Shown one piece after another: positions 44,066-54,604 of a stretch of 64,000 bases of DNA. The notes below the pieces were generated by a model. The model worked only from the letters and a program-made list of their open reading frames with translations. It ran no database searches and was not told the DNA's origin. How positions within the stretch are numbered: position 1 is the stretch's first letter; each line of letters begins with the position of its first letter. The stretch is from Nodosilinea sp. FACHB-141 (GTDB lineage Bacteria; Cyanobacteriota; Cyanobacteriia; Phormidesmidales; Phormidesmidaceae): positions 234,388 to 298,387 of the forward strand of contig NZ_JACJPP010000022.1 of assembly GCF_014696135.1 (NCBI RefSeq). Direction: 5' to 3'. The translations under genes were made by a program, and so were the position numbers.

Positions 44066-44287
44066 CTACGGCTGTGGCTTTTCGAGATCGGCGTCGCCTA
44101 CGGTAAACGTGACCGAGAGGGGGCTATCAACCCGGCGAGAGGCCTCGCGCAGCTCAAGTCCCACAACCATGCCGTCGTCGTCGTAATCGAGAATGAGGTT
44201 GGGCGAAATGCGGGCGGTTTCGCCGACTTCGCGCTGGTTAAAGGCGATTTGCAGGATGTCGCGATCGGGGTCGTAGGTGATCTGCAT
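44066..44287 (-). CDS. DUF2283 protein
   Basis: 73-aa DUF2283 protein. MQITYDPDRDILQIAFNQRE and ILDYDDDGMVVGLELREASR are the conserved segments of this small family, widespread in bacteria and often near toxin-antitoxin genes, though no toxin is seen here. Function unknown. It precedes nothing on its strand that suggests an operon. Confidence 0.8.
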   Translation of the reverse strand: MQITYDPDRDILQIAFNQREVGETARISPNLILDYDDDGMVVGLELREASRRVDSPLSVTFTVGDADLEKPQP

Positions 44288-44364
44288 AGGCTGGGGCGCA
44301 GGGCGACAAAGGCGCGGTGGGTAGTGTGATAGCCGCCATCATAGAGTGTTTCTGGGCGGATGGT

Positions 44365-46677
44365 TTACCCTTTGGCCACCGGCATTGCTCTGGAACTGCG
44401 GCCATTCGCCCATCTTGGCCAAAACAGCACCCGTAGCAGCAGCCCGAGCGATCGCAGCTCCCCGGGGCTGTTCCACCGCTTCCACTGGCCAGGGCGGCAA
44501 AATAGCGTGGTGACCAGTGCTCGGTAGGTGGCAGGAGCCATGGGGCCAAACTGCACTCGCAGATGGGGCAACTCGTCCTTGTAGTATATGGCGGTGACAA
44601 TGCCCTCTAGGGCGATCGCCTCCTCGGCGATTTCTAGATCTACCGCCATCCCTACGCTGAGGGGATGCTCTGGGGAAACCTGCTGGGTGAGGGCGACCTC
44701 AACCCCAGCCTCTGACATCTGCGTAGTCATGCCCCACCAGTTTTTGGGGGCAGGGCTACCGGGCCTGGGGTCGAGGTCATCGCCCGACGCCGCCTGGAAC
44801 AGCCGGGGCGACAGCTTCACCACTCGGCGCAGATCCAGCCACACATGGGGGTTGGGGCGAGGGACATCCAGCAAAATTAGCAGAGCGATCGCAATCATCG
44901 CCAGGTTGTAGGCGCTCCACATCCAGCTCAGGGCCAGCCCCTTAGCCTGGAGATCGTAGCTGTCACTGCCCCATCCGGCCGCCAGACATAGGCCCAAGTT
45001 GCGCCACAGGCTGATAGCGGTAAGCACAAACAAAACGATCAGGGGCAGGCTCAGCCGCCAATTAAACTGAAATGTTTGGTTCGATGTGCCCTTGGGGGTG
45101 ACGTCAAAGCCCTTCGAAAACGGTCTGACCAGGGCTTGTACTACCGTCACCGCCAGGGGAAACACCAGCACTACCGAATATATATCAGAGATGAGCGCCG
45201 AGCGGGAGTAGTGGTTAAGCCAGGCAAATACGGTGAGCTGCACCAGGTAGTAAGGCAAAAAGAAATACAGCACTTCGCGCGTGTTGGCCTGAATGGGCAC
45301 CACATTGAGAAACGAGTAGGCCAGGGGCATCAACAACAGTACCAGGCGGGGAATGCTACCCAACTGATTCATAAGCCCTTCGAGATGCCCTAAGCGCTGC
45401 AGCGGGGACAGCCCTCGAATAGTTAGGGGGTTGGAGTCGATAAAGAACGCCTGGAGGGTACCTCTGGCCCACCGCAGCCGCTGGGTGACGTGGGCTGAAA
45501 TGTTCTCTGCTGCTAAGCCCGCGCTGAGCTGTTCGTCTAAATAAATGACCTCGTTGCCCCGGGCCGCTATGCGAATAGCGGTGAAGTAGTCTTCGCTGAG
45601 CGATTCGGTGACAAATCCACCGCTGTCTTCTAAGGCGCTGCGGCGCACCACAAATGAGGTGCCGGCACAGACCACGCTACCCGACCCATCTCGCATCGGC
45701 TGAATCTGGCGGTAAAAGACCTCTTCGTCTGGGGTCAACACCCCTTCTAAACCTAGGTTGCGGGCGATGGGGTCGGGGTTATAGAAACTCTGGGGAGTCT
45801 GCACCAGCCCCACTTTTGGGTTTTGAAAGAAGCCCACGGTGCGGCAGAGAAAATTGCGCGTTGGGACAAAATCGGCATCGAAGGAGGCGATCAGTTCTCC
45901 CTGGGTGAGTTCGAGGGCATGGTTGAGATTGCCCGCCTTGGCGTGGTGGTTGTGGGAGCGCGTCAGGTACTGGCAGCCCAATTCTGCTGCTAAGGCTTTG
46001 ATTTTAGGTCGGCGGGTGTCGTCGAGTAGATATACGGTTTTGCGCGAGTAATCCATCGCCTGACACCCGATGACGGTGCGGCGCAAGATAAAAGCCGGTT
46101 CATCGTAGGTAGGGATAAACACATCTACCCAGGGCTGGTAATGCCCCTGGATGACCTCGTGCTCTAGCGCATCGGCCTGGGAGCGGCGATCGCGCACCCG
46201 CAGCAGCAGCAGGAGTTGAATAATGCTGTTGGTGAGGCCAAACAGCTCCACCCCAAGCAGCAGCAGGCTAAAGGTGCCCTCTAGAGGTGAGGCAAGATTG
46301 AGGGTAGAGAGGCAGCGCCAGGCGAGATAGCGGGCCACCAAAACTAGCAAAATGCTAATCACAACGCACCGCGACCAGGGCCGAGGCCGGGGTGAAATGC
46401 GGGTGATGGCAAAGGCCAGCAGTAGCAGCACCACTGTGGGGGCCACCAAATATTGGACAGCCACCATGGGCACTTCAAGCCACATTGGAGGCTGACTCTG
46501 CAACACTTGGAATTGGGCAAAAATTTTGGTAATTCTCGTCTCACCCGCAAACCAAGCCAGCACAATGGCTGCCGATAGCCCCACGATCGCGGCCATGATC
46601 AAGGTCGCCCAGCGTACCGGCGGACGCGATTTAGCCTTGTCGAGCGGTTTGGAAACAGATCTCGATAGAGACGGCAT
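44365..46677 (-). CDS. Cellulose-synthase-like GT2 glycosyltransferase with PilZ domain
   Basis: 770-aa BcsA-like processive beta-glucan synthase. Membrane helices flank a GT2 domain: DD at 219-220 (YLLDDTRRPK), DAD at 267-269 (ASFDADFVPT), substrate motif SEDY at 361-364, and QRLRW at 399-403. The C-terminal region (about 600-740) reads as a PilZ c-di-GMP sensor (SPEHPLSVGMAVDLEIAEEA), so activity is probably c-di-GMP activated. RxxxR of classic PilZ is not obvious, so binding is uncertain. It resembles the Tll0007 type of thermophilic cyanobacteria. No BcsB-like or export partner gene lies adjacent. Product could be cellulose or another beta-glucan. Confidence 0.82.
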   Translation of the reverse strand: MPSLSRSVSKPLDKAKSRPPVRWATLIMAAIVGLSAAIVLAWFAGETRITKIFAQFQVLQSQPPMWLEVPMVAVQYLVAPTVVLLLLAFAITRISPRPRPWSRCVVISILLVLVARYLAWRCLSTLNLASPLEGTFSLLLLGVELFGLTNSIIQLLLLLRVRDRRSQADALEHEVIQGHYQPWVDVFIPTYDEPAFILRRTVIGCQAMDYSRKTVYLLDDTRRPKIKALAAELGCQYLTRSHNHHAKAGNLNHALELTQGELIASFDADFVPTRNFLCRTVGFFQNPKVGLVQTPQSFYNPDPIARNLGLEGVLTPDEEVFYRQIQPMRDGSGSVVCAGTSFVVRRSALEDSGGFVTESLSEDYFTAIRIAARGNEVIYLDEQLSAGLAAENISAHVTQRLRWARGTLQAFFIDSNPLTIRGLSPLQRLGHLEGLMNQLGSIPRLVLLLMPLAYSFLNVVPIQANTREVLYFFLPYYLVQLTVFAWLNHYSRSALISDIYSVVLVFPLAVTVVQALVRPFSKGFDVTPKGTSNQTFQFNWRLSLPLIVLFVLTAISLWRNLGLCLAAGWGSDSYDLQAKGLALSWMWSAYNLAMIAIALLILLDVPRPNPHVWLDLRRVVKLSPRLFQAASGDDLDPRPGSPAPKNWWGMTTQMSEAGVEVALTQQVSPEHPLSVGMAVDLEIAEEAIALEGIVTAIYYKDELPHLRVQFGPMAPATYRALVTTLFCRPGQWKRWNSPGELRSLGLLLRVLFWPRWANGRSSRAMPVAKG

Positions 46678-46958
46678 GGCTGAAAGACGGTAAAGAGCAG
46701 AAGCGGCGGGTGCAGCCTCAGGCCAGCTAACCGAGCACTATCCAGTAAATTTTGGCCGACCTATCTGAGAGTGGCCTGAGTAGAGCAAGCACGCAGTAGC
46801 AGACATCCAGAAACCGGGCCTAACCTACCGCTATCGAAGACAAAGCTCGTAGTAGCCGGGCCACAACCCTGCCTACTGTACGCGTTAGCGCGTTATTCAG
46901 ATGACGCCTACCCAACAGAAGGAGCGACCGCGCCCAAGTTTTTCTGGTGCGTTGGCCT
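46678..46958. other. Intergenic region between GT2 and NACHT genes
   Basis: About 280 bases with short ORFs only and no clear terminator or repeat. The GT2 promoter presumably lies here. Confidence 0.3.
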
Positions 46959-48668
46959 CTAGAGCTGGTCTTCGACCATCGCCTGACGCAATTCTTCGTG
47001 GCCAAAGCTGTAGCCACCGCCGACGCGCCGCAGCAGCCCGGCCGTCACCATGGTCTCAAGCCAGGGGCGTGCCGCTTGGGGCAGGCCTTGCTTACCGCCC
47101 AACAGTAGCCGCACCAGGCCGTGCTGCAAGCTAAAGGACAACCACAGGGCGAGAATCACTAAACACCCCACGATCAGCCTTATGCGGCTGAGGGGCAACA
47201 GCATCAGCGGCGGCTGGGCGCTCACGGCCGCAGGTAGTACCAGCAGTAGCCCCAAAATCGCGCCCAGTACTGCCACCAGCACCACCGTATTCCGCAAGGC
47301 CAGTGTCACATCTTGATTGGGAGTTTGTCGAATTTGAGCCGCCCCAGGCACCCCGCCCTGGAGCAGCCCGACCAAACCTAAGCTCCAGCCCAGCACGGCA
47401 CCTACGGCCCCGGCTCCGCCAAACCCGACTACCCCAAGGCCAAAGGGGCTGAGCACTAGGGCGGCCACGCTGCCCAACCCGAGACCCAGCACCAGGGCTA
47501 GCCCGCCGCAGGTGAGCGCTAGGGAAATTATGCGACCCATGGGAGCGATCGCCACCCCCAGCCGCACATAGGGAAAACTCTCCAGATCGATCTGCGAGGC
47601 CATCAGCCCCAGGGCCACTCCCAGCAGTAGGTTGCCGCCCACCAGTCCCATGATCAGGGCGATCGCTAGCCCCACTAGCAGCCGGTAGAGCAACTGGCGT
47701 GGCTCGGGCAGCCAGCTCCGATCTAGGTCATCCAAATAAAAGGTACGAGGGCGCTGGCTGAGCTGCTCGGCCAGCCATCCCAAAGTGGCTCGGTGCTGAG
47801 CTGAATTGCCCTTTGCCTTAGCCAATTCCTCATCCAGATACCGCTTGATTAGGTCGGCCCGACTGCGCAGGGGAGGCACCGCCAGATTGGGCATCGCCAC
47901 CAGCAGGTTTAGCACCAGGGGCAGCCTGGCCAACTGCTGAAGCAGCTTGCTGCCCTTGATCACCGGCCACAGCTCGGGCCGGTTCTGGGCCACCACGTAG
48001 TCTTTGACCTGCTGGGCCGCTAGAGGAATGATGTTGATGCCGCCGTTGAACTGGTCAAAAGTGAGCCCTGACGACTCCAGCACCTGGCGACGGCAGCAGA
48101 GCAGGGCGGTTTGGTTAGGGTTGCTGCGCAGCAGGGTTTCAACCGCAGCGGCGCATTTGCGCTTTTGGGCGGTGGGCAGGTGGTCAAACCCATCGATTAG
48201 CAGCGTGAGCTGGGCATTGTCAATCCAGTAGCTGGCGTCGGATTTTGCTACCCGGTAATCGCGCCATAGGCTAACCATCAGCCAATCGCGCATGGTTTCT
48301 CCAGTCCAGGCTGAGACATCCACCAGCACCGGCACCGGCCCGCTGCGCTTCGCCAGTAGTTCGCCTACCGCCAGCAGGGTGTGGGTTTTGCCGACCCCCT
48401 CCTCGCCCAAAATCAGCAGGCGACCGTCGATGCCGTCGCGCTGAAACCGGTCGGCGATCGCCCCTACCGAGGTCAGCACCTCGTTGTCTTGGCTGCCAAA
48501 CTTCAGCCCCCACACCCGATAGTTCATAGAAATATCGCGGCGCGGCGTGACCAGCGGCAACCCTGCCCGCCGGGCTGCGATCTGGCGATCGGCTGCCTGG
48601 GCCAGGGTCTTGAGGCTGGCCACCGTCGGCGGTCCAGGGAGCAGCGATCGCAGAAAAGTCGTCACCAT
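46959..48668 (-). CDS. NACHT-type NTPase with C-terminal multi-pass membrane region
   Basis: 569-aa STAND/NACHT ATPase. Walker A GEEGVGKT (about 88-95), Walker B LLIDGFDHL (about 156-163) and a RRQ sensor region near 196 are seen. Residues 335-530 form about seven or eight hydrophobic, glycine-rich membrane helices (GLAIALIMGLVGGNLLLGVA, VVGFGGAGAVGAVLGWSLGL). A short soluble tail (PWLETMVTAGLLRRVGGGYS, FGHEELRQAMVED) resembles a winged-helix end of NACHT modules. There are no LRR/WD40 repeats or nuclease. Role unknown; bacterial NACHT proteins include defence ATPases, but housekeeping is equally possible. It lies 31 nt downstream of the rhodanese gene. Confidence 0.7.
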   Translation of the reverse strand: MVTTFLRSLLPGPPTVASLKTLAQAADRQIAARRAGLPLVTPRRDISMNYRVWGLKFGSQDNEVLTSVGAIADRFQRDGIDGRLLILGEEGVGKTHTLLAVGELLAKRSGPVPVLVDVSAWTGETMRDWLMVSLWRDYRVAKSDASYWIDNAQLTLLIDGFDHLPTAQKRKCAAAVETLLRSNPNQTALLCCRRQVLESSGLTFDQFNGGINIIPLAAQQVKDYVVAQNRPELWPVIKGSKLLQQLARLPLVLNLLVAMPNLAVPPLRSRADLIKRYLDEELAKAKGNSAQHRATLGWLAEQLSQRPRTFYLDDLDRSWLPEPRQLLYRLLVGLAIALIMGLVGGNLLLGVALGLMASQIDLESFPYVRLGVAIAPMGRIISLALTCGGLALVLGLGLGSVAALVLSPFGLGVVGFGGAGAVGAVLGWSLGLVGLLQGGVPGAAQIRQTPNQDVTLALRNTVVLVAVLGAILGLLLVLPAAVSAQPPLMLLPLSRIRLIVGCLVILALWLSFSLQHGLVRLLLGGKQGLPQAARPWLETMVTAGLLRRVGGGYSFGHEELRQAMVEDQL

Positions 48669-48699
48669 GGGGGCAAGAGGAAAGAACCCAAATAGCAGG

Positions 48700-49059
48700 C
48701 TAGTAGCGGGGCACGGTGCGATCGACCAGCAGGGAATAGGCGTCGATGCCGCCGGTTACATTCTTGAGCTGGGTAAAGCCCTGCTGGGCCAGCCAGCCGC
48801 ACATCTGGGCCGAGCGAATGCCGTGGTGGCAGAGCACGATGGTGTCGCGATCGCGCTCAAAGCGGCTGTGAATAGTCTCTGACCACTCGGCAAACTCGCT
48901 CAGGGGCAGGTTAGCAAAACCGGGCAGGCTGGCCAGTTCAAGTTCGCTGGGTTCGCGGACGTCGATTAGCTGCACTGCATCGTCGGCCTCGGCTAGACGC
49001 TGGGCCAGGGCCTCAACGCTGAGGGATGCGTAGGGGGCAGGGTTGGGAGAAACGGTCAT
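48700..49059 (-). CDS. Rhodanese-domain protein
   Basis: 119-aa single-domain rhodanese. The active-site cysteine lies in TIVLCHHGIRSAQMCGW, with LIDVREPSELELASLPGFAN as the family opening and GITGGIDAYSLLV-like ending (NVTGGIDAYSLLVDRTVP). Transfers sulfur or binds persulfide; the partner is unknown. Possibly co-transcribed with the NACHT gene, 31 nt downstream. Confidence 0.88.
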   Translation of the reverse strand: MTVSPNPAPYASLSVEALAQRLAEADDAVQLIDVREPSELELASLPGFANLPLSEFAEWSETIHSRFERDRDTIVLCHHGIRSAQMCGWLAQQGFTQLKNVTGGIDAYSLLVDRTVPRY

Positions 49060-49226
49060 AGGCCAACTCTAGAGGGCAACGGTAGAACGACGGGCTGAGG
49101 CTATCCGTTTAACTCTGCCAGGCTTTTGCAGGTTTACGCAACCTTAACTGATCGCTCCGGAAAGGTGCCTAAGAAGGTACCAGAAAGATGATATAACCCT
49201 GGGCACAACCTCTCCTCGGTAACTCC

Positions 49227-49943
49227 ATGCCAACCCCTCCGATGAAAACCATTGGCCTGATCGGCGGCATGAGCTGGGAGTCAACTCTAGAGTACTACCG
49301 CCTTCTCAACCGAGCTACGCAGGCGCAATGCGGGGGGCTACACTCCGCCAAGATCATTATGTTCTCGGTCGATTTCGCCGATCTAGCCACCCTTCAGCAC
49401 CAAGGTGACTGGGCAGAGATTTCAGACATTTTGGTGGAGGCCGCCCAAAAGCTGCAAATGGCTGGAGCCAGTATGGTGCTGATCTGCACCAACACCATGC
49501 ATCGGGTGGCCGATGCGATCGAGGCCCGCATCTCCATTCCCTTGCTGCACATTGCCGACGTGACCGCCACCTGTGTCAAAGCCCAGGGCCTGCAACGCAT
49601 TGGCCTGCTTGGCACCCGGTTCACCATGGAGCAAGGCTTTTATCGCGATCGCCTCTCTAGCCACCAGTTAGAGGTACTGGTGCCCGATGCCACCGGGCGC
49701 GAGGCCGTTCACCAGATCATTTACGACGAGCTGTGCCAAGGACAGTTCACGCCTACCTCGCGTGAGGCTGTTTTGGCGCTCTGTGAGCAACTGGTCCACG
49801 CCGGGGCCGAAGGCGTGATACTGGGGTGTACGGAGCTAGAGCTGCTGGTCGGTGATGCCACAGCGAGGGTGCCCCTCTTTCCCACTACCCGCATCCACGC
49901 TGAAGCGGCTGTGGCGCTTGCTTTGGGAACAGTCGAAACCTGA
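49227..49943 (+). CDS. Aspartate/glutamate racemase-family protein
   Basis: 238-aa amino-acid racemase. The two catalytic cysteines are in LICTNTMHRVADAIE and VILGCTELELLVGD. IGLIGGMSWESTLEYYRLLN opens the fold. Start ATG 49227 (MPTPPMKTIG); the in-frame ATG at codon 6 is an alternative. Substrate (Asp, Glu or other) is not clear from sequence. Confidence 0.88.
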   Translation: MPTPPMKTIGLIGGMSWESTLEYYRLLNRATQAQCGGLHSAKIIMFSVDFADLATLQHQGDWAEISDILVEAAQKLQMAGASMVLICTNTMHRVADAIEARISIPLLHIADVTATCVKAQGLQRIGLLGTRFTMEQGFYRDRLSSHQLEVLVPDATGREAVHQIIYDELCQGQFTPTSREAVLALCEQLVHAGAEGVILGCTELELLVGDATARVPLFPTTRIHAEAAVALALGTVET

Positions 49944-50503
<560 letters not shown>

Positions 50504-50545
50504 GCACCCTGCTATTTAGCCATAGTTATCGTCATTAAGCTCCAG

Positions 50546-50576
50546 CCCCTGGGATTAACTCCCCCAGGGGTTTTTT
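50546..50576 (+). terminator. Intrinsic terminator after psaC
   Basis: CCCCTGGG (50546-50553) and CCCAGGGG (50563-50570) form an 8-bp perfect stem with a 9-nt loop, followed by TTTTTT (50571-50576). Confidence 0.92.
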
Positions 50577-50619
50577 GCGAATTTGCAGTTTAAGCTAGAG
50601 CGATCGCAGCTTCGCCTAC

Positions 50620-51087
50620 ATGTTCAGTTCCTCCCCCCATGCCGATTTCCTCGACCAGTGGCGCTTCGCCCTAGCTCCCTACAACCTGGGGTACAAGGTC
50701 AAGCTGGTATCCCAGCTCATGTATCGCGATTTTTTAGAGCGGCTAGAACCCTACGGCCTCACCCCCTTTCACTACCTGGTATTGTGCTGCCTGTGGGAAG
50801 AAGACGGCCTGTCAACCTCGGGCATTGCCGACAAACTCAAGCAGCTTGGGGCTACCCTCACTGGGGTTGTCGATCGCATGGAAGATCGGCACCTGGTGTA
50901 TCGCGAGCGCGACCCTAGCGATCGCCGCATCATTCGCATCTGGCTCACTGACGAGGGCAGGAAGCTGATGGATATACTGCCCGCTATTGGCGCAGAGACT
51001 ATTCAGCGCGCCACAGCCGGGGTCTCGGAGGCCGATCAGGCTGCCGTTACGCAGTTGCTGGAGCAAATTATTCATAACCTCACCTAA
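50620..51087 (+). CDS. MarR-family transcriptional regulator
   Basis: 155-aa winged-helix repressor. DNA-binding helices in LSTSGIADKLKQLGATLTGV, wing in VYRERDPSDRRIIRIWLTDE. N- and C-terminal helices dimerise. A 35-bp inverted repeat (51120-51154) lies 33 nt past its stop and before the next gene, and is the likely operator. This suggests control of the downstream membrane protein, possibly with autoregulation elsewhere. Ligand unknown. ATG 50620. Confidence 0.88.
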   Translation: MFSSSPHADFLDQWRFALAPYNLGYKVKLVSQLMYRDFLERLEPYGLTPFHYLVLCCLWEEDGLSTSGIADKLKQLGATLTGVVDRMEDRHLVYRERDPSDRRIIRIWLTDEGRKLMDILPAIGAETIQRATAGVSEADQAAVTQLLEQIIHNLT

Positions 51088-51119
51088 GCAATAACGCCGG
51101 CCTGTTGACCCTATCAAAA

Positions 51120-51154
51120 TTACTTAATATATTGACTATTAGTATATTAAGTAA
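51120..51154. promoter_or_regulatory. MarR-type operator palindrome
   Basis: TTACTTAATATA (51120-51131) and TATATTAAGTAA (51143-51154) are perfect 12-bp arms with an 11-nt centre TTGACTATTAG that contains a -35-like TTGACT (51132-51137). It lies between the MarR gene and the membrane protein gene at 51221. The AT-rich arms suit MarR binding and would overlap a promoter. Confidence 0.75.
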
Positions 51155-51220
51155 ATTGGCTGACACTTTTTGAGTCAGTCAAGAGCTTTTGGTCAAATTT
51201 AGAGTATTTGGGAGAAAGCT

Positions 51221-51751
51221 ATGGCAAAACTCAGTCTCAAACAAAAAAGCTGGCTGGTTTCGGCTCACATCGCCTTTGCAGCTCTCTGGACAGGCGCAGT
51301 ACTGAGTATGTTTTTGCTCTCGCTACGGAATACCGCCTCTGACAAAGGGGATGCGCTTTATGCACTCAACTCTGCCATTAATCTGCTTGATGACTATATA
51401 GTTATTCCTGCCGCCATTGGCTCAGTGCTCACTGCCACAGCGCTTTGCTGGGGTACCAACTACGGCTTCACCAAGTTTTACTGGGTAATCACCAAGTGGA
51501 TTTTGACAACTGGGCTAGTGGTATTCGGCACCTTCTGGCTGTTTCCCTGGGGCAACGGTGCTGAGCAAATTGCCTCTGTGGAAGGGTTACAAGCTATGAC
51601 CAATCCCACTTATGCCTTTAAGGCCAAAGGTGTTTTGGTCGGCACGCTGGTGCAGGCCATCTGCCTGCTGATTATTGTTGGCATCTCGGTGCTTAAGCCT
51701 TGGGGCCGACGCGCTCCAGGCATGCCGCCCCAAAAGAACGCATTGGGCTAA
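51221..51751 (+). CDS. DUF2269-like membrane protein
   Basis: 176-aa protein with four membrane segments (about 12-34, 58-78, 86-106, 138-160). SAHIAFAALWTGAVLSMFLL carries an early His typical of DUF2269-like transporters, and the C-terminal KPWGRRAPGMPPQK is cytoplasmic. It sits behind a MarR gene and its operator, so it may be an inducible efflux or permease-like protein. Function unproven. ATG 51221 with GGGAGAAA 7 nt upstream. Confidence 0.65.
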   Translation: MAKLSLKQKSWLVSAHIAFAALWTGAVLSMFLLSLRNTASDKGDALYALNSAINLLDDYIVIPAAIGSVLTATALCWGTNYGFTKFYWVITKWILTTGLVVFGTFWLFPWGNGAEQIASVEGLQAMTNPTYAFKAKGVLVGTLVQAICLLIIVGISVLKPWGRRAPGMPPQKNALG

Positions 51752-51814
51752 ATCTAGCCCAATGCGGTTGCTATCAGCAAAGCAAGGGTGGTGTAGGGCG
51801 ATCGCGCCTCCAAC

Positions 51815-54604
51815 CTACCCCACCTGCTGCGATGCCTTCACCTGGGGCTGGGGCTGGGGCTGGAACTGGAAGAGGGTGTAGACCACGTTGCGGCGAATGC
51901 CCGTCATCATGTCGAGGAAGACCTCGTAGCCCTCGCTCTTGTACTCAATCAGCGGGTCTTTTTGGCCATAGCCACGCAGGCCCACGGTTTCCCGCAGGGC
52001 ATCCATCTGCTGCAGGTGGTCGCGCCAGAGGCTGTCGATCTGCTGAAGGATAAAGAAGCGCTCGGCCTCGCGCATCAGCCCCGGCTTAACCTGGTCAACC
52101 TGGGCCTCCTTGATGTCGTAGGCAATGCGGGCCTGCTCGTGGAGGAAGGTGCGGATTTCGCCCACAGAGAGGTCTTCAAGCTGCTCGGGGGTGAGGTCGG
52201 CGAGCAGGTAGACAAACTCCTTCACTTTGCCCACCATTTCTGGCAGCTTCCACTCTTCGGGGGGCAGCTCGGGGTTGATGTAGGCGTTGACGATGTCATC
52301 CATGGTTTGCTCGGCGTAGCCAATCACCATTTCTTTGAGTTCGTTGCCTTCGAGTACGCGGCGGCGCTCGGCGTAGATGGCGCGGCGCTGGTTGTTCATT
52401 ACCTCGTCGTACTCAAACACCTGCTTACGAATGTCGTAGTAGTAGGTTTCGACTTTCTTTTGGGCGCCTTCGAGCGATCGCGTCAGCATGCCCGACTCAA
52501 TTGGCATATCCTCTTCGACCCGGAAAGCGTTCATCAGACCGGCGACGCGATCGCCGCCAAAGATCCGCAGCAGGTTGTCTTGCAGGCTCAAGAAAAATTT
52601 GGTGGAGCCAGGGTCGCCCTGGCGGCCCGCCCGGCCTCGCAGTTGGTTGTCAATGCGACGCGACTCGTGGCGCTCGGTGCCAATCACGTGCAGGCCGCCT
52701 CGCTGAATCACTAGCTCGTGCTCGGCGCTGGTTAGGGCTTCATACTCGTGGCGAATGCGGTTGTACACATCGCGCAGCTTTTGAATGACGGGGTCATCGG
52801 TGGGGGCTTTTTCGGCGGCGACGGCTAGCTTGTCTTCGGCCTGTAGCTCGGTCAGGCTGCGATCGCCGTAGGTGGTGACGGCAAAGTCGACGGTTGCCTT
52901 CAGCTCATTGATAGTATCCGCCGACAGCTCAATAGGGAAGATATCGGGCGAGGCCTTCCAGGTTTTGACCTTTTTGCCGGGGGCAAAGCCCTGGGCAGGG
53001 GCGCGGCCTTTGGTGCCCGGCACCGCCGTCACCGAAAACTCATCTTCGTCCTCAGGCTTGACGATGCGGGGCATCAGGTACTCGCGCACCTTGAGTCGGG
53101 CCATATAGTCGGCGTTACCGCCGAGGATAATGTCGGTGCCGCGCCCGGCCATGTTGGTGGCAATGGTGACCGCGCCGCTGCGCCCAGCCTGGGCAACAAT
53201 CTCCGACTCGCGCTCCACGTTCTCGGGTTTGGCGTTAAGCAGGTTGTGGGGCACGCCGCGCTCGTTGAGCAGCGCCGACAGCACCTCCGATTTTTCTACG
53301 CTGGTGGTGCCCACCAGTACTGGGCGTCCCGCCTCGTGCATCTCGGCGCACTCTTCGGCCACGGCCTTCCACTTGGCCTCTTCGTTTTTGTAGACCACAT
53401 CGGAGAGGTCGCGGCGAGCAGCGATGCGGTTGGTAGGGATGATTGTGACTTCAAGCTTATAGATGCGCTCAAACTCGGCTTCTTCGGTCTTGGCGGTGCC
53501 GGTCATGCCCGACAGCTTGGGATAGAGCAGAAAGAAGTTCTGGTAGGTAATGCTGGCCAGTGTCTGGGTTTCAGGCTGAATTTCTACATGCTCTTTAGCT
53601 TCAATCGCCTGGTGCAGGCCATCGCTCCAGCGACGACCGGGCATGACTCGCCCGGTAAACTCGTCCACAATAATGACTTCGTCGTTGCGGACGATGTACT
53701 TGACGTCCTTAGCAAACAGTTCCTTGGCCTTGATGGCGTTGAAGATATAGTGGGCCCAAGGATCTTTGGGGTCAAACAGATCCTGCACGCCCAGCAGCTC
53801 TTCAGCCTTGATGAAGCCTTCGTCGGTGAGCAGCACGTTGTGGGCTTTTTCGTCGACTTCGTAGTGCTCTTCGGCGTGGAGCTCGCGGCTAATTTCGGCG
53901 GCGCGGTTGTACTTCTCGCCGGGGCGATCGACTTGGCCCGAAATAATCAGCGGCGTGCGGGCCTCATCCACCAGAATGGAGTCAACTTCGTCGATGACGC
54001 AGTAGTTAAAGGGGCGCTGCACCACGTCTTCCATGGCGGTGGCCATGTTGTCGCGCAGGTAGTCAAAGCCAAACTCGCTGTTGGTGCCATAGGTGATGTC
54101 GCAGCCGTAGTTGAGCTTGCGCTCGGCGGGCGACATGCCCTGCTGAATTAGCCCTACGGTGAGGCCCAAAAAGCGATGAATTTGCCCCATCCACTCGGCG
54201 TCGCGGCGGGCTAGGTAGTCGTTCACTGTGACTACGTGAGCCCCCTTACCCGACAGGGCATTGAGGTACGAAGGCAAGGTTGCCACTAGGGTTTTGCCTT
54301 CCCCAGTTTTCATCTCGGCAATCTGGCCATCGTGGAGCACCATGCCGCCAATCAGCTGCACGTCAAAGTGGCGCATGCCCAGCACCCGTTTTGAGGCTTC
54401 GCGCACAACAGCAAAAGCTTCGGGCAACAGGTCGTCTAAGGATTCGCCCTTTTCGATCCGCTGTTTGAACTCTGCGGTTTTGGCCGTTAGGGCTTCGTCG
54501 GAGAGCTGCTGAATCTCTTCCTCCAGCAGGTTGATCTCGACCACGTCGGGACGATACTTCTTAAGCTTGCGCGCGTTGGGGTCACCGAGGAGGTTCTTTA
54601 GCAT
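51815..54604 (-). CDS. secA: Protein translocase ATPase SecA
   Basis: Motor of Sec export across the thylakoid and plasma membranes. Walker [18 protein letters not shown]-like [14 protein letters not shown] (about residues 205-220), [13 protein letters not shown], and [16 protein letters not shown] are present. 929 aa is normal for cyanobacteria; the C-terminus ends [15 protein letters not shown] without the zinc-binding SecB domain of proteobacteria. ATG 54604. Divergent from speA. Confidence 0.98.
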   Translation of the reverse strand: MLKNLLGDPNARKLKKYRPDVVEINLLEEEIQQLSDEALTAKTAEFKQRIEKGESLDDLLPEAFAVVREASKRVLGMRHFDVQLIGGMVLHDGQIAEMKTGEGKTLVATLPSYLNALSGKGAHVVTVNDYLARRDAEWMGQIHRFLGLTVGLIQQGMSPAERKLNYGCDITYGTNSEFGFDYLRDNMATAMEDVVQRPFNYCVIDEVDSILVDEARTPLIISGQVDRPGEKYNRAAEISRELHAEEHYEVDEKAHNVLLTDEGFIKAEELLGVQDLFDPKDPWAHYIFNAIKAKELFAKDVKYIVRNDEVIIVDEFTGRVMPGRRWSDGLHQAIEAKEHVEIQPETQTLASITYQNFFLLYPKLSGMTGTAKTEEAEFERIYKLEVTIIPTNRIAARRDLSDVVYKNEEAKWKAVAEECAEMHEAGRPVLVGTTSVEKSEVLSALLNERGVPHNLLNAKPENVERESEIVAQAGRSGAVTIATNMAGRGTDIILGGNADYMARLKVREYLMPRIVKPEDEDEFSVTAVPGTKGRAPAQGFAPGKKVKTWKASPDIFPIELSADTINELKATVDFAVTTYGDRSLTELQAEDKLAVAAEKAPTDDPVIQKLRDVYNRIRHEYEALTSAEHELVIQRGGLHVIGTERHESRRIDNQLRGRAGRQGDPGSTKFFLSLQDNLLRIFGGDRVAGLMNAFRVEEDMPIESGMLTRSLEGAQKKVETYYYDIRKQVFEYDEVMNNQRRAIYAERRRVLEGNELKEMVIGYAEQTMDDIVNAYINPELPPEEWKLPEMVGKVKEFVYLLADLTPEQLEDLSVGEIRTFLHEQARIAYDIKEAQVDQVKPGLMREAERFFILQQIDSLWRDHLQQMDALRETVGLRGYGQKDPLIEYKSEGYEVFLDMMTGIRRNVVYTLFQFQPQPQPQVKASQQVG

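Noticed and set aside
53246..54151. 301-codon frame antisense to secA
   Set aside because: Shadow of a highly conserved gene; no independent signature.
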